Shown: positions 12,223 to 24,550, counted from the first letter of the stretch. The stretch: 64,000 nt of DNA from Leptasterias polaris (GCA_037783415.1 JAZGTN010000017.1:2052501-2116500); one strand, 5' to 3'. Translations and numbers: made by a program. Notes: generated by a model from the letters alone, not told the origin.

Positions 12223-12679
12223 ATAGATACAAAATGGTGGCGCCCGCTACACCCGTGTACCCGTGTGCTTGTTGTTAATACGGTTATGTAGGCTTGAAAC
12301 GACGACAGTAATGTGTTGTATGGGGGCACTTTTCGTCAGTTGTTGCTGTGTTTACATTGAAAACATCATTCCTTTGGCTGTATTAACAGATAGTATATAG
12401 TAATAATGTTGCTATTTGTTCCTAAAATTACAAAACAACAGAATAATTCAACGTTCCAAAGAAAGGTTTGCTGGGTTTGGTTTTTAGTGTAAGACTATAT
12501 CGACGAGTATGAGACTATCACGGTAAGTCACATTCAAGAAACTCAAGAATCTTCAGTGGCTGGTTGATCAGGGGAAAAGTAGAGACAAACCATCAACAGA
12601 CTATGTGAAGATGACATAGGCGGTGGGTGGTTGATATGGCATCATGAACGTCAAGTTCCCGGGAACTGATTGCATGTGT

Positions 12680-12870
12680 GAAACCCTAGCCCTCGCAGCC
12701 AAAACCCTAGCCCTCAGCAAAAACCCACAGCCTACACCCAAACCCTAGCCATCGGCCAAAACCCTAGCCATCGGCACAAACCCTAGCCGTCGGCCCAAAC
12801 CCTAGCATACACCCCAAACCCTATAGCCATCAGCCCAAAACCCTAGCTCTTAGTGTAAACCCTAGTTTAC
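12680..12870. repeat. Degenerate AAACCCTAG minisatellite
   Basis: About ten AAACCCTAG or close variants separated by roughly 10 bases of variable spacer such as CCATCGGCC. The heptamer resembles the plant-type telomere repeat (CCCTAAA), but the copies are spaced, not contiguous, so this is a minisatellite and not a telomere. Confidence 0.8.
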
Positions 12871-12949
12871 AGTCTTAACCTATTGTCCACAACTAACCGT
12901 ATAGTATCTGGAATGGAATTTTGCAACATGCCCCGCCCACCCCACGCCC

Positions 12950-13200
12950 ACCCCTTTACCCCCCCCCCCTTAAAGCTAGGAAGATGAAACTTGGAAGAAC
13001 AATAAATGTGGTAAAATGTGTTTGTTTGTTGAGAACTTTGTTATAAAGTTCACAATTTTAAACTCAATATGAATACATGGTTAAAAAAGTTGGAGGGAAA
13101 GCAAAAACGCCCCCCCCCCCAACTCAAGGCCCCCTTCCAACCTGTTTCCCTTTTTACCGCTTCTCCACAATAATTAACTCCCTCTTGTCGATTAATTAAA
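12950..13200. other. Low-complexity C-rich tracts
   Basis: Two poly-C runs (about 12960-12970 and 13111-13121) within C-rich sequence between the direct repeats. No gene is seen. Confidence 0.7.
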
Positions 13201-13493
13201 TAGTTTGTAAGGTTTTTAGAATCTTATTACGAAAAAGAGACATGTTAATAACTTTTTGAGGGAAGATTTGGACGTAACTTCCAAGTATTCCAGTATAATG
13301 TACACAGTGTGCCATGCAGGTTTTTCCTCTCGCATTGCTTAAAGTACATGTAAATGCTTCAACATGTTTGACCTTGTTGTAGACAAACGCAATAAAATAT
13401 TCCAATTTTTTTTCCAGATTTCATATCAGTGACTTATTCTCAACATTTTAAGCATATTTTTTTCCCCATAAAGAATAATTGACTGCCCTTATA

Positions 13494-13976
13494 GGGTGCA
13501 CTACTCTAAATCGACCAAAAATTCATGCGCCAAGCTACTTATCATAATTTGTAAACCCACAACTTATTTTTAATTATAACGTTTTGGGGGTCATGCAACT
13601 AATAGAGTGTGTAATTATAGGAACTTATCACAACCTGGGGTTTCTGGGTTTCAAGTTTTGAGGAGATTTGATAAATTTGGGCTTTAAAGTTGGTCCTATT
13701 TAGCTTGGGAATTGGAGGAGTGCCTCCCGAAAACTGGCGGCAAGTCGGTTTGGGAAAAACACATTTTCGGGGGTGGTTTTTTTCTGGGGTAATTAGCAAA
13801 AATTCCAAACGGCTGACCTGCCAAAAATTGAAAAGAAATCTGAAGTTTAGTGGTCTGAAAATATATTTGATTGGTTTTCAAGAGGCTGAGAGACTTTTAA
13901 CAATTTTTTGAGAATTTTTGAATATTTAGCATTTATCATTGTTTGCTATGGGAGTCTATTTAGAGGGGTGAAACCT
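13494..13976. repeat. 483-bp direct repeat, copy 2
   Basis: Second copy, at offset 1754 from 11740. It is followed by unrelated sequence starting TGGAACTCG. The ends are not TG...CA, so a standard LTR identity is not supported. Confidence 0.9.
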
Positions 13977-14139
13977 TGGAACTCGTTATACCGCGCCCTC
14001 TTATGGCTTGATTTAAGCAGCTGTCACTAGCCAATTTGGTTAATTCCAGCCACAAGAGGGCTCGCTATAACATGTTGTAACCGAGCGCAGTTCACTAGCC
14101 ACGATCGATCACCGACGTCTTGGGCTAAGACTAATGTAT

Positions 14140-14285
14140 CCCCTGATCGGGGGCGAAGAAGGGCTCGAGCGGGCGGGGGTGGCCATGCCGTTTAAGCTTG
14201 CAGGAGCGCAGGCTGCTAGAGCAAGGAACATCAGTGTGATTCGTGTGTGAAATCGATCGTCTGGCGGCCGCCTCAGACTCGGAGC
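14140..14285 (+). promoter_or_regulatory. Possible CpG-rich 5' exon ending in a strong splice donor
   Basis: A GC- and CpG-rich island in AT-rich surroundings ends at GGAGC|GTAAGTA, a near-perfect donor (GT at 14286). The next good acceptor facing the Helentron ORF is TTTTTTGTCAACAG ending at 17227, directly before an ATG. A 2.9-kb first intron for the Helentron transcript is therefore possible. This is inference from two splice-like sites only. Confidence 0.25.
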
Positions 14286-15047
14286 GTAAGTACATAGGCC
14301 CCTACATGTAGAACAACCATGGACTGAGGCTGCCTCCTCTACATGGTACTGCTAGGGGAGTGAGGAGGTGATTGTCAACCTAATCAGTCTGGTCCCGTAC
14401 GAAAGTTGCACTAGAAATTTGCATGCAGCAGATCATACAGGAGCTTGGGAGCCAGAGTTAACGAGCTGGAGAACGGTAGGAGTTGGGGAAATGGTTATCT
14501 TATCTTAAATAATTTAGATTTTATTTGTTTTATTGAGATGTTTCGTTAGTTATTTTGTAATATTTACTGACAAATTGGTTAATGTCTTTGTTTTAGTTTA
14601 AATTATCAATGTGCTCCTCGTTTGTATGTTAATTTTAGCGAGGTGATAAGGTAGGCCTCCGCTCCACTCTGAACGGTCGGTAAAGTGTACTGTTAATGTA
14701 ATTGTAATGTACATCTACATCATGTGTACACATTCACGATTGTACATACGGTGACGTCGTAGCTGTGGTAATTAAGTTAAATGTACGTAAGGCTAGCACA
14801 GTCTGACGTCCGTTCGGTGCAGAGCCAATCCAACCCGCCTGTCTGTAGAGTCATGACATAATAATAATATCAAAATTGAAAACATTGAAAAATCAAGGGG
14901 CCTATAATAGTTAATACTAATAATATAGTCAATCTTTGACATTGGGATGGGATTGCTACCCAAAATAGACGCAACGCCCTATTTCACATTTCATAATAGT
15001 TATTGAGGTCCAGCACTCTGAGGCCTACCTATAGCATGGTGGTATCT
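14286..15047. other. Intergenic or intronic, no gene seen
   Basis: AT-rich sequence with no ORF of note and no clear repeat. It would be intron if the upstream donor at 14286 is used. Confidence 0.6.
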
Positions 15048-15858
15048 TGCATACACCTACTTCTAGGAACTAACTTTTAAAGGCTCCCCCGCGAGCCTTA
15101 GGGGTCTACATTATGGGCCTCCGTAACGCTATACGTTTTCAAAATGGTCATTGATAGGTGAACATTTTACGGTCGTTTGCCATCAATAACATCAGTTTCC
15201 TTTGTACTACACAGCAAAAACTTTCCACATACACTTAATATACATTCATATAATGAATGCATTTCCTTTTTGTTGAGTTGCATGCAAAAACATCTTGAAA
15301 AAATGAAAATTACCACGCAATACTCGGTTGTTTTTCTCTTCATTGCGGCGTGCATGCATTGCGAAAAAAATTAAGACTGCGTGGGGTGCGCCGGAAGCCA
15401 GGCGGATTGCTCCGCGCACAGTGCGTTGTCTTTATTTTTGCGCAATGCGTGAACACTGCGTGAGTGCCGTGATGAAGAGAAAAACAACTGTGAGTATTGC
15501 GTGGTAAATTTAATTTTTTGAAGATGCTTGAAAAAGGCAATAATACGTTCATACTGAATGTATATTTAGTATGATGGCAAAGTTTTAGCTGTGTAGTACA
15601 AAGGAAACTGAAGTTATTGCTGGCAAACAACCATAAAATGTTCACCTATCAACGACCATTTTGAAAACGTATAGCATTACGGAGGCCCAAAATGTTAGAC
15701 CCCTATAAGGCTAGACCCCTATAAGGCTAGACCCCTATAAGGCTAGACCCCTATAAGGCTAGACCCCTATAAGGCTAGACCCTATAAGGCTAGACCCCTA
15801 TAAGGCTCACGGGGGAGCCTTAGAGTTTCTAGAAGTAGCACCGGGGTGTAGTGCAACA
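15048..15858. mobile_element. Foldback (long inverted repeat) element
   Basis: The two arms are extended imperfect inverted repeats. AGGCTCCCCCGCGAGCCTTA at about 15081 pairs with CACGGGGGAGCCT at about 15808, and ACGCTATACGTTTTCAAAAT at about 15127 pairs with ATTTTGAAAACGTATAGC at about 15658. Homology runs inward through TTTCCTTTGTACTACACAG and outward to CTACTTCTAG. The centre is about 15400-15470. No transposase is encoded, so it is a non-autonomous or MITE-like element. Confidence 0.85.
15697..15807 (+). repeat. 16-bp tandem repeat in one foldback arm
   Basis: Seven copies of AGACCCCTATAAGGCT (the sixth is 15 bp, lacking one C). The opposite arm has a single equivalent segment, so the expansion is confined to the right arm. 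Confidence 0.95.
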
Positions 15859-17206
15859 GACACGGATGTCCTTGACCAACTTGGGCAAGGTCATTGATGA
15901 TTGGTAGCATCTCTATTCTCTTCTGTTCTTGAATCTTTTGGTAGCACTACCTTGCATTTAATTAAGTACACTAGGGTATGCATATTTATACTACACTGTA
16001 CATGCTATTGCAGTTGGCAGTAGAAAGTAGCAAAAGTACTCGGTCATTGTCTAATGTCAGTGATGTTGTGTGGGTGGGGCTTAATGCGCAGGACAAGGCA
16101 GGACTTGGTGCTAGGCTGCAGCATGTAGCTACGAGATCTGTAATGACCTTGAGTTGAGGTGATATTGTGAATTGATCTGTTTTGCTGCAGCATTGTTGAA
16201 GAAAAATAGAACAGTTGGGGGACCACCGAGGGAGTTGTAGTTTTAAGCATAGCATGAGTAAAGGCATTCAATATTTTTTTTTTAAATACCCCAAGCACAT
16301 GTTGGTTCTTTTTATTGAAGTTTGCTTTGTTACGGGGTGTTAAGTAAACTGGTTGCTATGGGCAACATTGGTTGCATATGTTTTCAAAGTCTACATTTCT
16401 TTGGGAGTTTATGTTGAAGGGCTCAGTAATTCTAAAATAAGGTGACGTTACTTAAAAGATTGACAAAAATGTTGTATACAAAATAAATTCAAATTTAAAT
16501 ATTGGGCTGGGGCCCTAAAATAGTGTTTAGTTAAATTAATATTAATTTGTTCTGTTAATTTCAGTGGCCTGTATGTGCATAATTTATCTTAAAGTAATTA
16601 GTAATGATAATGAGGGTAGAGACAAATGGGGGTTTATAAAACTGCCTTCAAATCCGTAAAGCCTAATTGAAGGAAGGTTTACCTGTGATATCTTGTTTGA
16701 CAGCAATAAAAAGCAAAATATTTGTGGCATGGTTGTCTGCGCACAAATGTCATTGTCATGTTTTATGCTGAAAGTGCTAAATAGGTTTTGGATCAGTTGT
16801 CTGTGTTTTGATGTTTTTGTTAGTTGGGGGCCATTTATAGACTTACAAATTACATTGCCTAAATTTAAAGGCAGTGAGAACCGAGGGATTTATTTGTGCA
16901 TGTGTTAATAGTGTGGGAATTGAGTTCCATGAAGGCATGAATGTGTGTACATGCCTACAACATGGCGGGTGATGTTAATGACATGAACTATAATTAATAC
17001 AGCAGGTGCTTTTTATGGGGGTATCCATTCCTATCGGGCAATATGGTTTGACGTGAACTGCCCTATAAATTGTGTCTGCTCTTCTTTCCCCTCTCTTTTT
17101 ATGTTTCCTTCTTTCCATTGTACTTTTTGTCTGGAGGAAAAGGGGATGAGTGCAGACTACATGTATTTGAATTTATTTAATTAATATAGTTTTTAATATA
17201 GTTGAT
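15859..17206. other. Upstream of Helentron ORF, no gene seen
   Basis: AT-rich sequence without a credible gene. Open frames on minus at 15986-16298 show no recognisable protein. A polypyrimidine tract and CAG lie just inside the annotated ORF start (17213-17227). Confidence 0.6.
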
Positions 17207-20200
17207 ATGATATTTTTTTGTCAACAGATGATGCCAAGTTACTGGAGTCAGGCAAAAGCTGAGAGCAAAGCAGTGTGGCGTTGCCAGATGAAGGAGAAGG
17301 CTGCTGATGGATGTATGTCTGCCGTGTGTGTCCATGTGTTGTCTCATTTCACTCCTTCATTCATGTCCTCCCATTCATGTGTCATTTCACCTCCTCATGC
17401 TGTTTTGGGGTTTTGTGCATCTCCCCAATGCAGTAAGAAACAAAGAAAAGATGTACCTGTCAAGAGGTTGGCACCTCCTCGAGACAGTATGAAGCCAAGA
17501 AAAGGTGCACATGTCAAGAGGTTGGCACCTCCTCGAGACATGAAATTTGAATCCATGAGAAAAGGTGCACATGTCAAGAGGTTGGCACCTCCTCGAGACA
17601 TGAAATTTGAATATATGAAAAAAGGTGCACATGTCAAGAGGTTGGCACCTCCTCGAGACATGAAATTTGAATATATGAAAAAAGGTGCACATGTCAAGAG
17701 GTTGGCACCTCCTCGAGACATGAAATTTGAAATGATGAGAAAAGGTGCACATGTCAAGAGGTTGGCACCTCCTCGAGACATGAAGTTTGAAACTCTGAGA
17801 AAAGATGCACCTGTCAAGAGGTTGGCTCCTCCTCGAGACAGTATATACATGAAATATGAGCCCATGAAAAAAGATGTAAAAAACTGTGAATCAAGCAATA
17901 AGCCTCAATATAATACTGAATGTAAAACTCACATAATTTCTGTGACAGCTGTTAAAGAGAAGTTTGATAGAAGCACTGAAGGCAAGCAAGAAGTTGAAGG
18001 TGCTGAAGGAAGGTTTGAAGAAAATTGTGAAAACTACAAGATAGATGAAGAAGTAGGTAAGAAGATTGATGATAGATTGAATATAAAGATAAGGAATAAG
18101 AATGAGAGAGAAATAATCAAGAAAGGTGAACAGAATAGATCAGTGAATCTTGTCAATAGTAGTCATGAGCCAGTAAGAAAAGCAATTAAGCTGAAGAACT
18201 TGAGAGTTAATATACTGACTAGACAAAGAGTAAGTAGTTTGAAAGCACTTGATATGTTGAAGGCAAGGAAACAAAGTTGTTGTAGCAGGAGGCAGGTATT
18301 GGATTGTGTCGTAGAGTATTGTCAGGTTTCAAAGCCAAACAGAAAGAAGATCAGAAGAAATGAGCGCAAGAAGTTACTGCAAAGGCGTAAGAATGGTAGG
18401 GTGGTAGAAGTACGTATGGGCAAAGAAGAGAAAAAGAATCATGAGAAGGCACAGAAGAATATTGAAAGCCATACAAGAAGAAGTTTGAGTTGTGTTCTGA
18501 ACAACATGCATTCAACTACATTAATGCATACAAACAATCGCAGAGAGAGAAAGAGCTCATGTAAGACAAATGTTAAGTCCATAAAGCAGAATAAAAGAGG
18601 AAGGACACTGAAAGCAAAGGAGAGTATTAGCAGAGCCAGAAACGATTGGAAGATAAAAGAAATGAGACAATGTTGGATGTGTGATGACAAAACTGGTCCA
18701 ATGGAAAAGGTCGTAGCATGTGATAGTTGTAGTACATTGTATCACGTACATTGTATGGGATTTTCCAAGGTGCAATTATCTATAGTGAACAAGCCGGTGT
18801 CATGGTTGTGTCGCAAATGTGGACGATGTAATTACACTGAATCTTTGATGTATGATTTTGGAATACCTGCAGATCGGAACATATTTGAAATTCCAGTGCT
18901 TGATGGTAACATTGAAGAAGTTGCAGTTATGTCGCATGCTGATGGAGTTCGCAATACTGAAGATTTAAATGTCAAAGGAGTTGAAGGTGAGGATTTTGCA
19001 AATCTGAGTTGTATATATGCATGTCTGTGTGTAGACAGAAACCAGGGTTCGGTTCAGCAAACTGGAGGTTATTTTTTGCGTAGCAAGAAAAACAAAGACA
19101 AAACTGAGGGAAATGATGTAGAGGAGAACCAAGGACAAATAGACAAAAGTAAGAAAGTTGAATTGGAAACTAAGTGCAAGATACAGTTTACTAATCTAAG
19201 TAGAAAAGCACAACCATTTGTAACTAATGAAGCAGTCAGTGTTGACAATAAAATGGCAAAGAGAAAAGCTGTCAAGAAGGTAGTTACAACAATGACAGAG
19301 AGAGACTCTGAATTACCAAACCAAGAAGAATCAAGATTGCTTGGTATAGACATTGAGGAGAGTTGGAAACAGATGCATAAAAGTGAAAGGTTGGGTAAAA
19401 TAGAATCTTGTGAGGGAAGATGCTCAGTGGATTATTTCAACAACAAAATGGGAAATAAAGATAGTAATGAGGATGATGTGCTTGTTGGAAACAAATCTGT
19501 GAAAATACAAAGTGAGGACAATTTGAATGTTGAGACAATTAATTTAATAACATTGGATGAATCAATAGTACTAGCACAAGGTAGTTTTCATCAAGGAGAT
19601 GAACGATTTGGAGCAAATTCTGGTAAACAGTGTGTTGCTAATAGTCTGGTGTCAATGATGTACAGCAAGAAAAAAGAAGTGAAAGATTGGAAGTGTAGTG
19701 ATATGGATAACATTCTCAGGACTGGGAATGAATTGTATGGTTTCTTACAACAGAGCTCGACGATGAACAATGATTACTTGTTGATTAATGAATTGCCAAC
19801 TGATTTAGATGTATTGAACACACAATATAGCATGGAGTATCATGACTCTGTAACAGGTACATTTGATGAAAATGATCATAACTTGATAGAATTTAATATG
19901 CTACCATTGAAAGCAACCCTACAACAACATCTCCAAGAATATTCCGCATGCTTTATAAGCTTCTATGAAAATACATTTGCAATAATTTATCAAAATGGAA
20001 TTTTTTATGTGTTTGATTCACATTCCAGAAGTATCCAAGGCTGTATGGTTCAAGATGGAACAAGCATTGTCATGAAAGCAAGAAACTGGCAAGGTGTTTA
20101 CAGGTATTGTGTAAAGTTAGCTGAATCTATGAATTTGTCAAATGCTGAACAGTATGAATTAACTGGTATAACCCTCAGTGTTAATGGTGAAGCTATTACA

Positions 20201-23200
20201 GGTACATGTACAGCTGGAGAAAATGAAAGTGAACCACAGGGCATGTCAGAAACTGTAGATTTGTGTTTAGATATTGATGATTTTGGCTTACCTACATGTA
20301 GTGTATCAGGCAAATATAACTTGAAGAGGAAAACAAAGATAACTATTGACCAAGGTGCATACAGTGAAGAATTGGGCAAATGTGATGTTGGCATGAGAAG
20401 CACCAAGTTTGCAAGAATAGAAGATGATAATGACAGCACATATGATGACTCTAGTGAAGTGGAAATAGTTCAAGTATCAGGACCTGGTGTTATGAAATTC
20501 TGTCTGTTGAATGAAGAAACTAAGGAGGCTATGTGTAGAACATTTGGTCTAGAATCATTACATTTGAAGTCTAATGTGTTAAGTGCAGAATGTCAAGCCA
20601 TGGGTAAACCCAGATCTGTAAAAGGCATAACAGGTGATGGTAACTGTTTCTTCAGAGCTATATCATTTGCCATGTCAGGAACTGAAGATAACCATGTACA
20701 CTTGAGAATTGCTTGTGTCAATCATTTGTTGAAGAATGCTGATAAATTGAATTGTTTTCTGCGAGATGGATTTGCCAATGTAGAGGATTATGTAATGAGA
20801 CAGAGAATGTTTTATTCTGGCACTTGGGCTACTGAGATTGAAATAATGACAATGGCACATATGCTCTGTACTGATATATACACATACGATGAAACTCGCA
20901 GTTGGTACCATTTTTCAGCAAAGGATGTTGAGAGAAGTGCTGTGACATGTGGTATGGGCATTTATCTGAATCATAAACACAGAGTGCATTATGATGTTGT
21001 TCTATCAGTCCATGAGTTATCACCAGAGAGGTTGGATATAAATGAAGTGCTTGAAGTTTATTCAGAGAGGTCTGATGTATGTGATAAGTATGCTGCACAA
21101 AGTGATCAATGTATAAAGCAGACTGTTAACCATAAGGTCATTGACAGCAAACGTAAAACAGAGTTGCCAAAATGTTGCACAGTGAAGAGAAAGAAACGTG
21201 TTAATCTGGTAAAAAGGAGAGAACTGGCGAGAAAGAATTATATTGAGCGTAAAATGACAAAATGTGATAAATATAAGACCAATTGTGAGTTTAGAGAGGC
21301 CAAGAAAGCAAAGTGTAGGAAACACCAAAAGATAAAGTACAGCACTGATGAGACTTACAGAAAGAAAACCATAGACTCAAAGAAACATGCTAGCAAAGTA
21401 TCATATCAGGAAAATAATAAACATAGAGTGGCTAAACTTGAGAATTGTAAAAGAAAGTACAGGGATAATGTTGAATTCAGGAAAGAAGTGAAAAATGCCA
21501 GTAAGATGAAGTATGCGGAAAATGAGGAATTTAGGAAAGAAGTGGTGAATGCAAGTAAGATGAAGTATGTGAAAAATGAAGAATTCAGGGGAAAAGTAAA
21601 GAATGCAAGTAAGATGAAATATCAAAGTGATGAAACTTTCAAGAATAAAGTTATTGATACTATCAAATTCAAATACCACAACAATCCTGATTACAAGAAA
21701 GCAACAATTGACAGTGTCAAGAATAAATACCATGTTGATGATCGTTACAGGAACAAACTCATTGGTGCTTCTAAATCTAAATATCATGAGAATGTACATT
21801 TTCAGAAGAATGTGATTGACTTCAACAAAAAGAAGTACAAGAGTAATCCATGTTTCAGGCAGAATATTGCACAGAAGAATACCAGTCGAATAATGCAGAA
21901 AAAGGTGAACAAACATCATATCCATAATGTTTTGAGTGATTTCAAGAAAGAAATATCAAACGGACCTGAATATGTGTGTTCTGTGTGTATGAGACTTTTG
22001 TTTCGAAAGCAAGTCATTAAGTGTAATATTACTAAGTACACGAGTTGTGACAGTATCTGTGAGAAGTATGTCCATAAATGTGATGGAAATTGTACAGCTG
22101 ATTGTGTTGTATCAAAATCAAGCAGGTCTTCTTTGTGGATATGTCACACATGTGACAGGAAATTATTGATCGGTAAAATACCAGCAGAAGCTTGTTCTAA
22201 TAATTTACACCTGACAGATATTCCAAAAGAGTTGGCAACATTAAACAAATTAGAAGAGCATCTTATTGCACTCAATATCCCATTTGTAAAGTTAATGGCA
22301 TTGCCTAAAGGTGGACAACATGGTGTACGTGGACCAGTGGTATGTGTTCCCTCAAATGTTACAGAAACTGTGAAATCATTACCAAGAAATGAATGTGAAG
22401 ATCAGATGATTCGAGTTAAACTGAAGAGGAAGTTGACTTATAAAGGCTATTACCAGTATGAGTTTGTCAACAAAGAACATGTAGAGACTGCCTTACAGTA
22501 TCTTAAACAGAACAATAAGTGGTATCGTGATATTGAGATTGACACAGAGTGGAGTAATTCATTGTTAGAAGAGGCGTGTGATGAGCTAGATGATGATCAC
22601 AAAGTTGAAGTCAAGACTGAAGTTGTTGATAATGTTGATAATGACAATGACAATGACAATGGGGAAGAAACAGACGAGGAACGATTGCGAGGCATACCAT
22701 TGGACACTTGTTTACAACCTGCAAATATTGGACAAGAAATCTTGGATCAGTATTTTGATGATGTATATTGTGTTGCACCATGTGAAGGGAATACTCCAAT
22801 CAGACTTTTAATGGAACAAAGTAATGAAGCTAAATGTTTCCCAGTATTGTTTCCAAGAGGTGAGCCAGTATTCAGTGATGAGCGCAGTGTTAGAATAACA
22901 CTTTCCAGATATCTTAACAATAGACTGATGAATGTTGATAACAGATTTGCACAAAGTACGCAGTACATATTCTACGCTCAATATTTGTCTGAAATTCAAC
23001 AAGTTATTTCCAGTGTCTCCATAGCATTGCGGAAAGGTTCAGGGAAAACAAAAGATGGTGGTAAGGTCACTGCTAATATGCTTAATGACAAGGAGAAATT
23101 AAACGATATGTTAAAATCAGACAGTGGGTACAAGTTTTTGAAGCCTATCAGAGGAACTCCTCCATATTGGCAATCAACTCAGAAAAATGTATTGGCAATG

Positions 23201-24550
23201 GTCAGACAACTTGGTATACCTACATGGTTTTGTTCATTTTCTGCAGCTGACATGAGATGGCCCGAATTACTCAATACACTACTCAGTCAACAGGGTGACA
23301 CTAGGAGTATTGATGAATTGGATTGGAATGAGAAATGTTTGTTGTTGAGAAATAATCCTGTAACTGTGGCTAGAATGTTTGACAAGCGTTTTCATACATT
23401 TTTGAAAGATGTTGTAATGTCAAGAGCAGCACCTATTGGGAAAGTGACAGATTATTTTTATCGGGTAGAATTTCAGCAAAGAGGCTCACCACATACTCAT
23501 TGTCTATTTTGGATTGAAGGTGCACCAAAGTTGGGTACGCAGACTGATAATCAAGTGGCAGAGTTTGTTGATAAGTATGTAAGTTGTGCATTGCCCTCAA
23601 AGCAAGAAGATGAAGAATTGAATGAGATTGTAAGCAGTGTACAACAACATAGTAAGAGACATTCTAAATCATGTAAGAAGAAAGGAACAGAGTGTCGATT
23701 TAATTTTCCAAGGCCACCATCCATGATGACATTTGTTACTAATCCAGTACCAATGGATACTGATGATTGTGAGCAAAAGTCAGAAAATACACTAACGGAA
23801 GATGATGCAAAGGATTTGTTGAAATCAGTATGGACTGCTGTTAATGACGAGGAAAATCAACACATGACAACTGATGAAATATTCACAAAGATTGGTACCA
23901 CACAGGATAATTTTAAGAAAGCAAATGATGTGTTAACTCAGAAAGTCACTTTTGTGTTAAAACGAGAACCTCAAGATGTGTGGGTAAATCAGTATAATCC
24001 TGACTTGTTAAGATGTTGGAATGCAAATATGGACATTCAATTTATTAGTGATGTTTATGCCTGTGTAACGTATGTAGTGTCTTACATGGCTAAAGCTGAA
24101 CGTGAGATGGGATTGTTATTGAGGCATGCACAGAGTGAGGCAGAAAGTGGTAATCAAGATGCTAAGCAGAGTATGAAACAGATTGGTAGTGTTTATCTGC
24201 AGAATCGTGAAGTGTCAGCTCAAGAAGCAGTTTATCGTGTCTGTACATTAAGACTACAGGAATGTTCAAGAAAAGTAGAGTTTGTACCCGTAGGTGAAAA
24301 TCCTGTTCGAATGAGTTTGCCCTTGAGTGTAATTCAAAACAAGTCAATTAATAGAGATGAAGATGGTGATGATGATGATGACAATGTGTGGATGGTTAGT
24401 AAAGTAGATCGTTACAAAGCAAGACCAGATACAAGTTTATTTGAATCAATGTGTTTAGCTACATTTTGTTCAGAATACAGAGAATACTATATCAAGGAAA
24501 CATGTGTAAAGTATCTAGTGATAAGAGAAAGTCACAAGTGTTTGGTCTGA
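17207..24550 (+). CDS. Helentron protein, part 1: PHD, C76-like, OTU and Rep domains
   Basis: 2447 residues, replication initiator of the element. In order: seven copies of a basic 20-residue repeat (about 80-219); a complete C4HC3 PHD finger (C489, C492, C505, C508, H513, C516, C535, C538); a segment with Q808-C809 and a D937-x-H939 pair, the Cys/DxH arrangement of herpesvirus tegument-type peptidases (C76); an OTU protease with D1144-G-N-C1147-F-F-R and H1261; lysine-rich repeats with KMKY/KNKY motifs (about 1320-1565); a Cys-rich DUF6570-like region (about 1587-1718); and the Helitron Rep domain (about 1850-2300) with SPHTH (H2096, H2098) and Y2289-x3-Y2293-x2-K. The annotated ATG lies in a polypyrimidine tract ending TTGTCAACAG; the start may really be the ATG at 17228 after splicing. 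The ORF overlaps the next by 100 bases in another frame. Confidence 0.9.
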   Translation: MIFFCQQMMPSYWSQAKAESKAVWRCQMKEKAADGCMSAVCVHVLSHFTPSFMSSHSCVISPPHAVLGFCASPQCSKKQRKDVPVKRLAPPRDSMKPRKGAHVKRLAPPRDMKFESMRKGAHVKRLAPPRDMKFEYMKKGAHVKRLAPPRDMKFEYMKKGAHVKRLAPPRDMKFEMMRKGAHVKRLAPPRDMKFETLRKDAPVKRLAPPRDSIYMKYEPMKKDVKNCESSNKPQYNTECKTHIISVTAVKEKFDRSTEGKQEVEGAEGRFEENCENYKIDEEVGKKIDDRLNIKIRNKNEREIIKKGEQNRSVNLVNSSHEPVRKAIKLKNLRVNILTRQRVSSLKALDMLKARKQSCCSRRQVLDCVVEYCQVSKPNRKKIRRNERKKLLQRRKNGRVVEVRMGKEEKKNHEKAQKNIESHTRRSLSCVLNNMHSTTLMHTNNRRERKSSCKTNVKSIKQNKRGRTLKAKESISRARNDWKIKEMRQCWMCDDKTGPMEKVVACDSCSTLYHVHCMGFSKVQLSIVNKPVSWLCRKCGRCNYTESLMYDFGIPADRNIFEIPVLDGNIEEVAVMSHADGVRNTEDLNVKGVEGEDFANLSCIYACLCVDRNQGSVQQTGGYFLRSKKNKDKTEGNDVEENQGQIDKSKKVELETKCKIQFTNLSRKAQPFVTNEAVSVDNKMAKRKAVKKVVTTMTERDSELPNQEESRLLGIDIEESWKQMHKSERLGKIESCEGRCSVDYFNNKMGNKDSNEDDVLVGNKSVKIQSEDNLNVETINLITLDESIVLAQGSFHQGDERFGANSGKQCVANSLVSMMYSKKKEVKDWKCSDMDNILRTGNELYGFLQQSSTMNNDYLLINELPTDLDVLNTQYSMEYHDSVTGTFDENDHNLIEFNMLPLKATLQQHLQEYSACFISFYENTFAIIYQNGIFYVFDSHSRSIQGCMVQDGTSIVMKARNWQGVYRYCVKLAESMNLSNAEQYELTGITLSVNGEAITGTCTAGENESEPQGMSETVDLCLDIDDFGLPTCSVSGKYNLKRKTKITIDQGAYSEELGKCDVGMRSTKFARIEDDNDSTYDDSSEVEIVQVSGPGVMKFCLLNEETKEAMCRTFGLESLHLKSNVLSAECQAMGKPRSVKGITGDGNCFFRAISFAMSGTEDNHVHLRIACVNHLLKNADKLNCFLRDGFANVEDYVMRQRMFYSGTWATEIEIMTMAHMLCTDIYTYDETRSWYHFSAKDVERSAVTCGMGIYLNHKHRVHYDVVLSVHELSPERLDINEVLEVYSERSDVCDKYAAQSDQCIKQTVNHKVIDSKRKTELPKCCTVKRKKRVNLVKRRELARKNYIERKMTKCDKYKTNCEFREAKKAKCRKHQKIKYSTDETYRKKTIDSKKHASKVSYQENNKHRVAKLENCKRKYRDNVEFRKEVKNASKMKYAENEEFRKEVVNASKMKYVKNEEFRGKVKNASKMKYQSDETFKNKVIDTIKFKYHNNPDYKKATIDSVKNKYHVDDRYRNKLIGASKSKYHENVHFQKNVIDFNKKKYKSNPCFRQNIAQKNTSRIMQKKVNKHHIHNVLSDFKKEISNGPEYVCSVCMRLLFRKQVIKCNITKYTSCDSICEKYVHKCDGNCTADCVVSKSSRSSLWICHTCDRKLLIGKIPAEACSNNLHLTDIPKELATLNKLEEHLIALNIPFVKLMALPKGGQHGVRGPVVCVPSNVTETVKSLPRNECEDQMIRVKLKRKLTYKGYYQYEFVNKEHVETALQYLKQNNKWYRDIEIDTEWSNSLLEEACDELDDDHKVEVKTEVVDNVDNDNDNDNGEETDEERLRGIPLDTCLQPANIGQEILDQYFDDVYCVAPCEGNTPIRLLMEQSNEAKCFPVLFPRGEPVFSDERSVRITLSRYLNNRLMNVDNRFAQSTQYIFYAQYLSEIQQVISSVSIALRKGSGKTKDGGKVTANMLNDKEKLNDMLKSDSGYKFLKPIRGTPPYWQSTQKNVLAMVRQLGIPTWFCSFSAADMRWPELLNTLLSQQGDTRSIDELDWNEKCLLLRNNPVTVARMFDKRFHTFLKDVVMSRAAPIGKVTDYFYRVEFQQRGSPHTHCLFWIEGAPKLGTQTDNQVAEFVDKYVSCALPSKQEDEELNEIVSSVQQHSKRHSKSCKKKGTECRFNFPRPPSMMTFVTNPVPMDTDDCEQKSENTLTEDDAKDLLKSVWTAVNDEENQHMTTDEIFTKIGTTQDNFKKANDVLTQKVTFVLKREPQDVWVNQYNPDLLRCWNANMDIQFISDVYACVTYVVSYMAKAEREMGLLLRHAQSEAESGNQDAKQSMKQIGSVYLQNREVSAQEAVYRVCTLRLQECSRKVEFVPVGENPVRMSLPLSVIQNKSINRDEDGDDDDDNVWMVSKVDRYKARPDTSLFESMCLATFCSEYREYYIKETCVKYLVIRESHKCLV
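17440..17860 (+). repeat. In-frame 60-bp tandem repeat encoding a basic 20-residue motif
   Basis: Seven copies centred on VKRLAPPRD. The central five are in perfect 60-base register (unit [18 protein letters not shown] plus two residues). The first and last are shorter or longer variants (KDVPVKR..., KDAPVKR...). The protein repeat is strongly basic and proline-containing. Nucleotide identity between central copies is very high, pointing to recent expansion or homogenisation. I know no family with this repeat. Confidence 0.95.

Larger units (their letters stand above)
11645..14150. mobile_element. Non-autonomous element with imperfect terminal inverted repeats
   Basis: The left arm at 11685-11735 and the reverse complement of the right arm at about 14060-14125 match at 24 of the first 27 positions (core GCCCAAGACGTC...GATCGAT). 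A weaker match continues inward (ACTGCGC-CGGT) and outward (AGTCTT). The interior has no transposase. It holds a 483-bp direct repeat and an AAACCCTAG minisatellite. No convincing target-site duplication was found, so the true ends are uncertain. An accidental pair of repeats is a less likely alternative. Confidence 0.55.

Noticed and set aside
12238..12255. tRNA-Lys primer binding site
   Set aside because: Only TGGCGCCCG matches and no LTR end adjoins it.
12680..12870. Interstitial telomere
   Set aside because: Copies are separated by about 10 bases of variable sequence, not contiguous.
11740..13976. Standard LTR retrotransposon with 483-bp LTRs
   Set aside because: No TG...CA ends, no convincing target duplication, no gag or pol between, and only a nine-base primer-site resemblance.
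17395..17898. Antisense ORFs across the 60-bp coding repeat
   Set aside because: Shadows of the in-frame tandem repeat in the Helentron ORF, which carries clear domains on plus.
21401..21925. 174-residue minus ORF opposite the lysine-rich region
   Set aside because: A hydrophobic translation of AAG/AAA-rich sense sequence; the sense strand has a continuous domain-bearing ORF.
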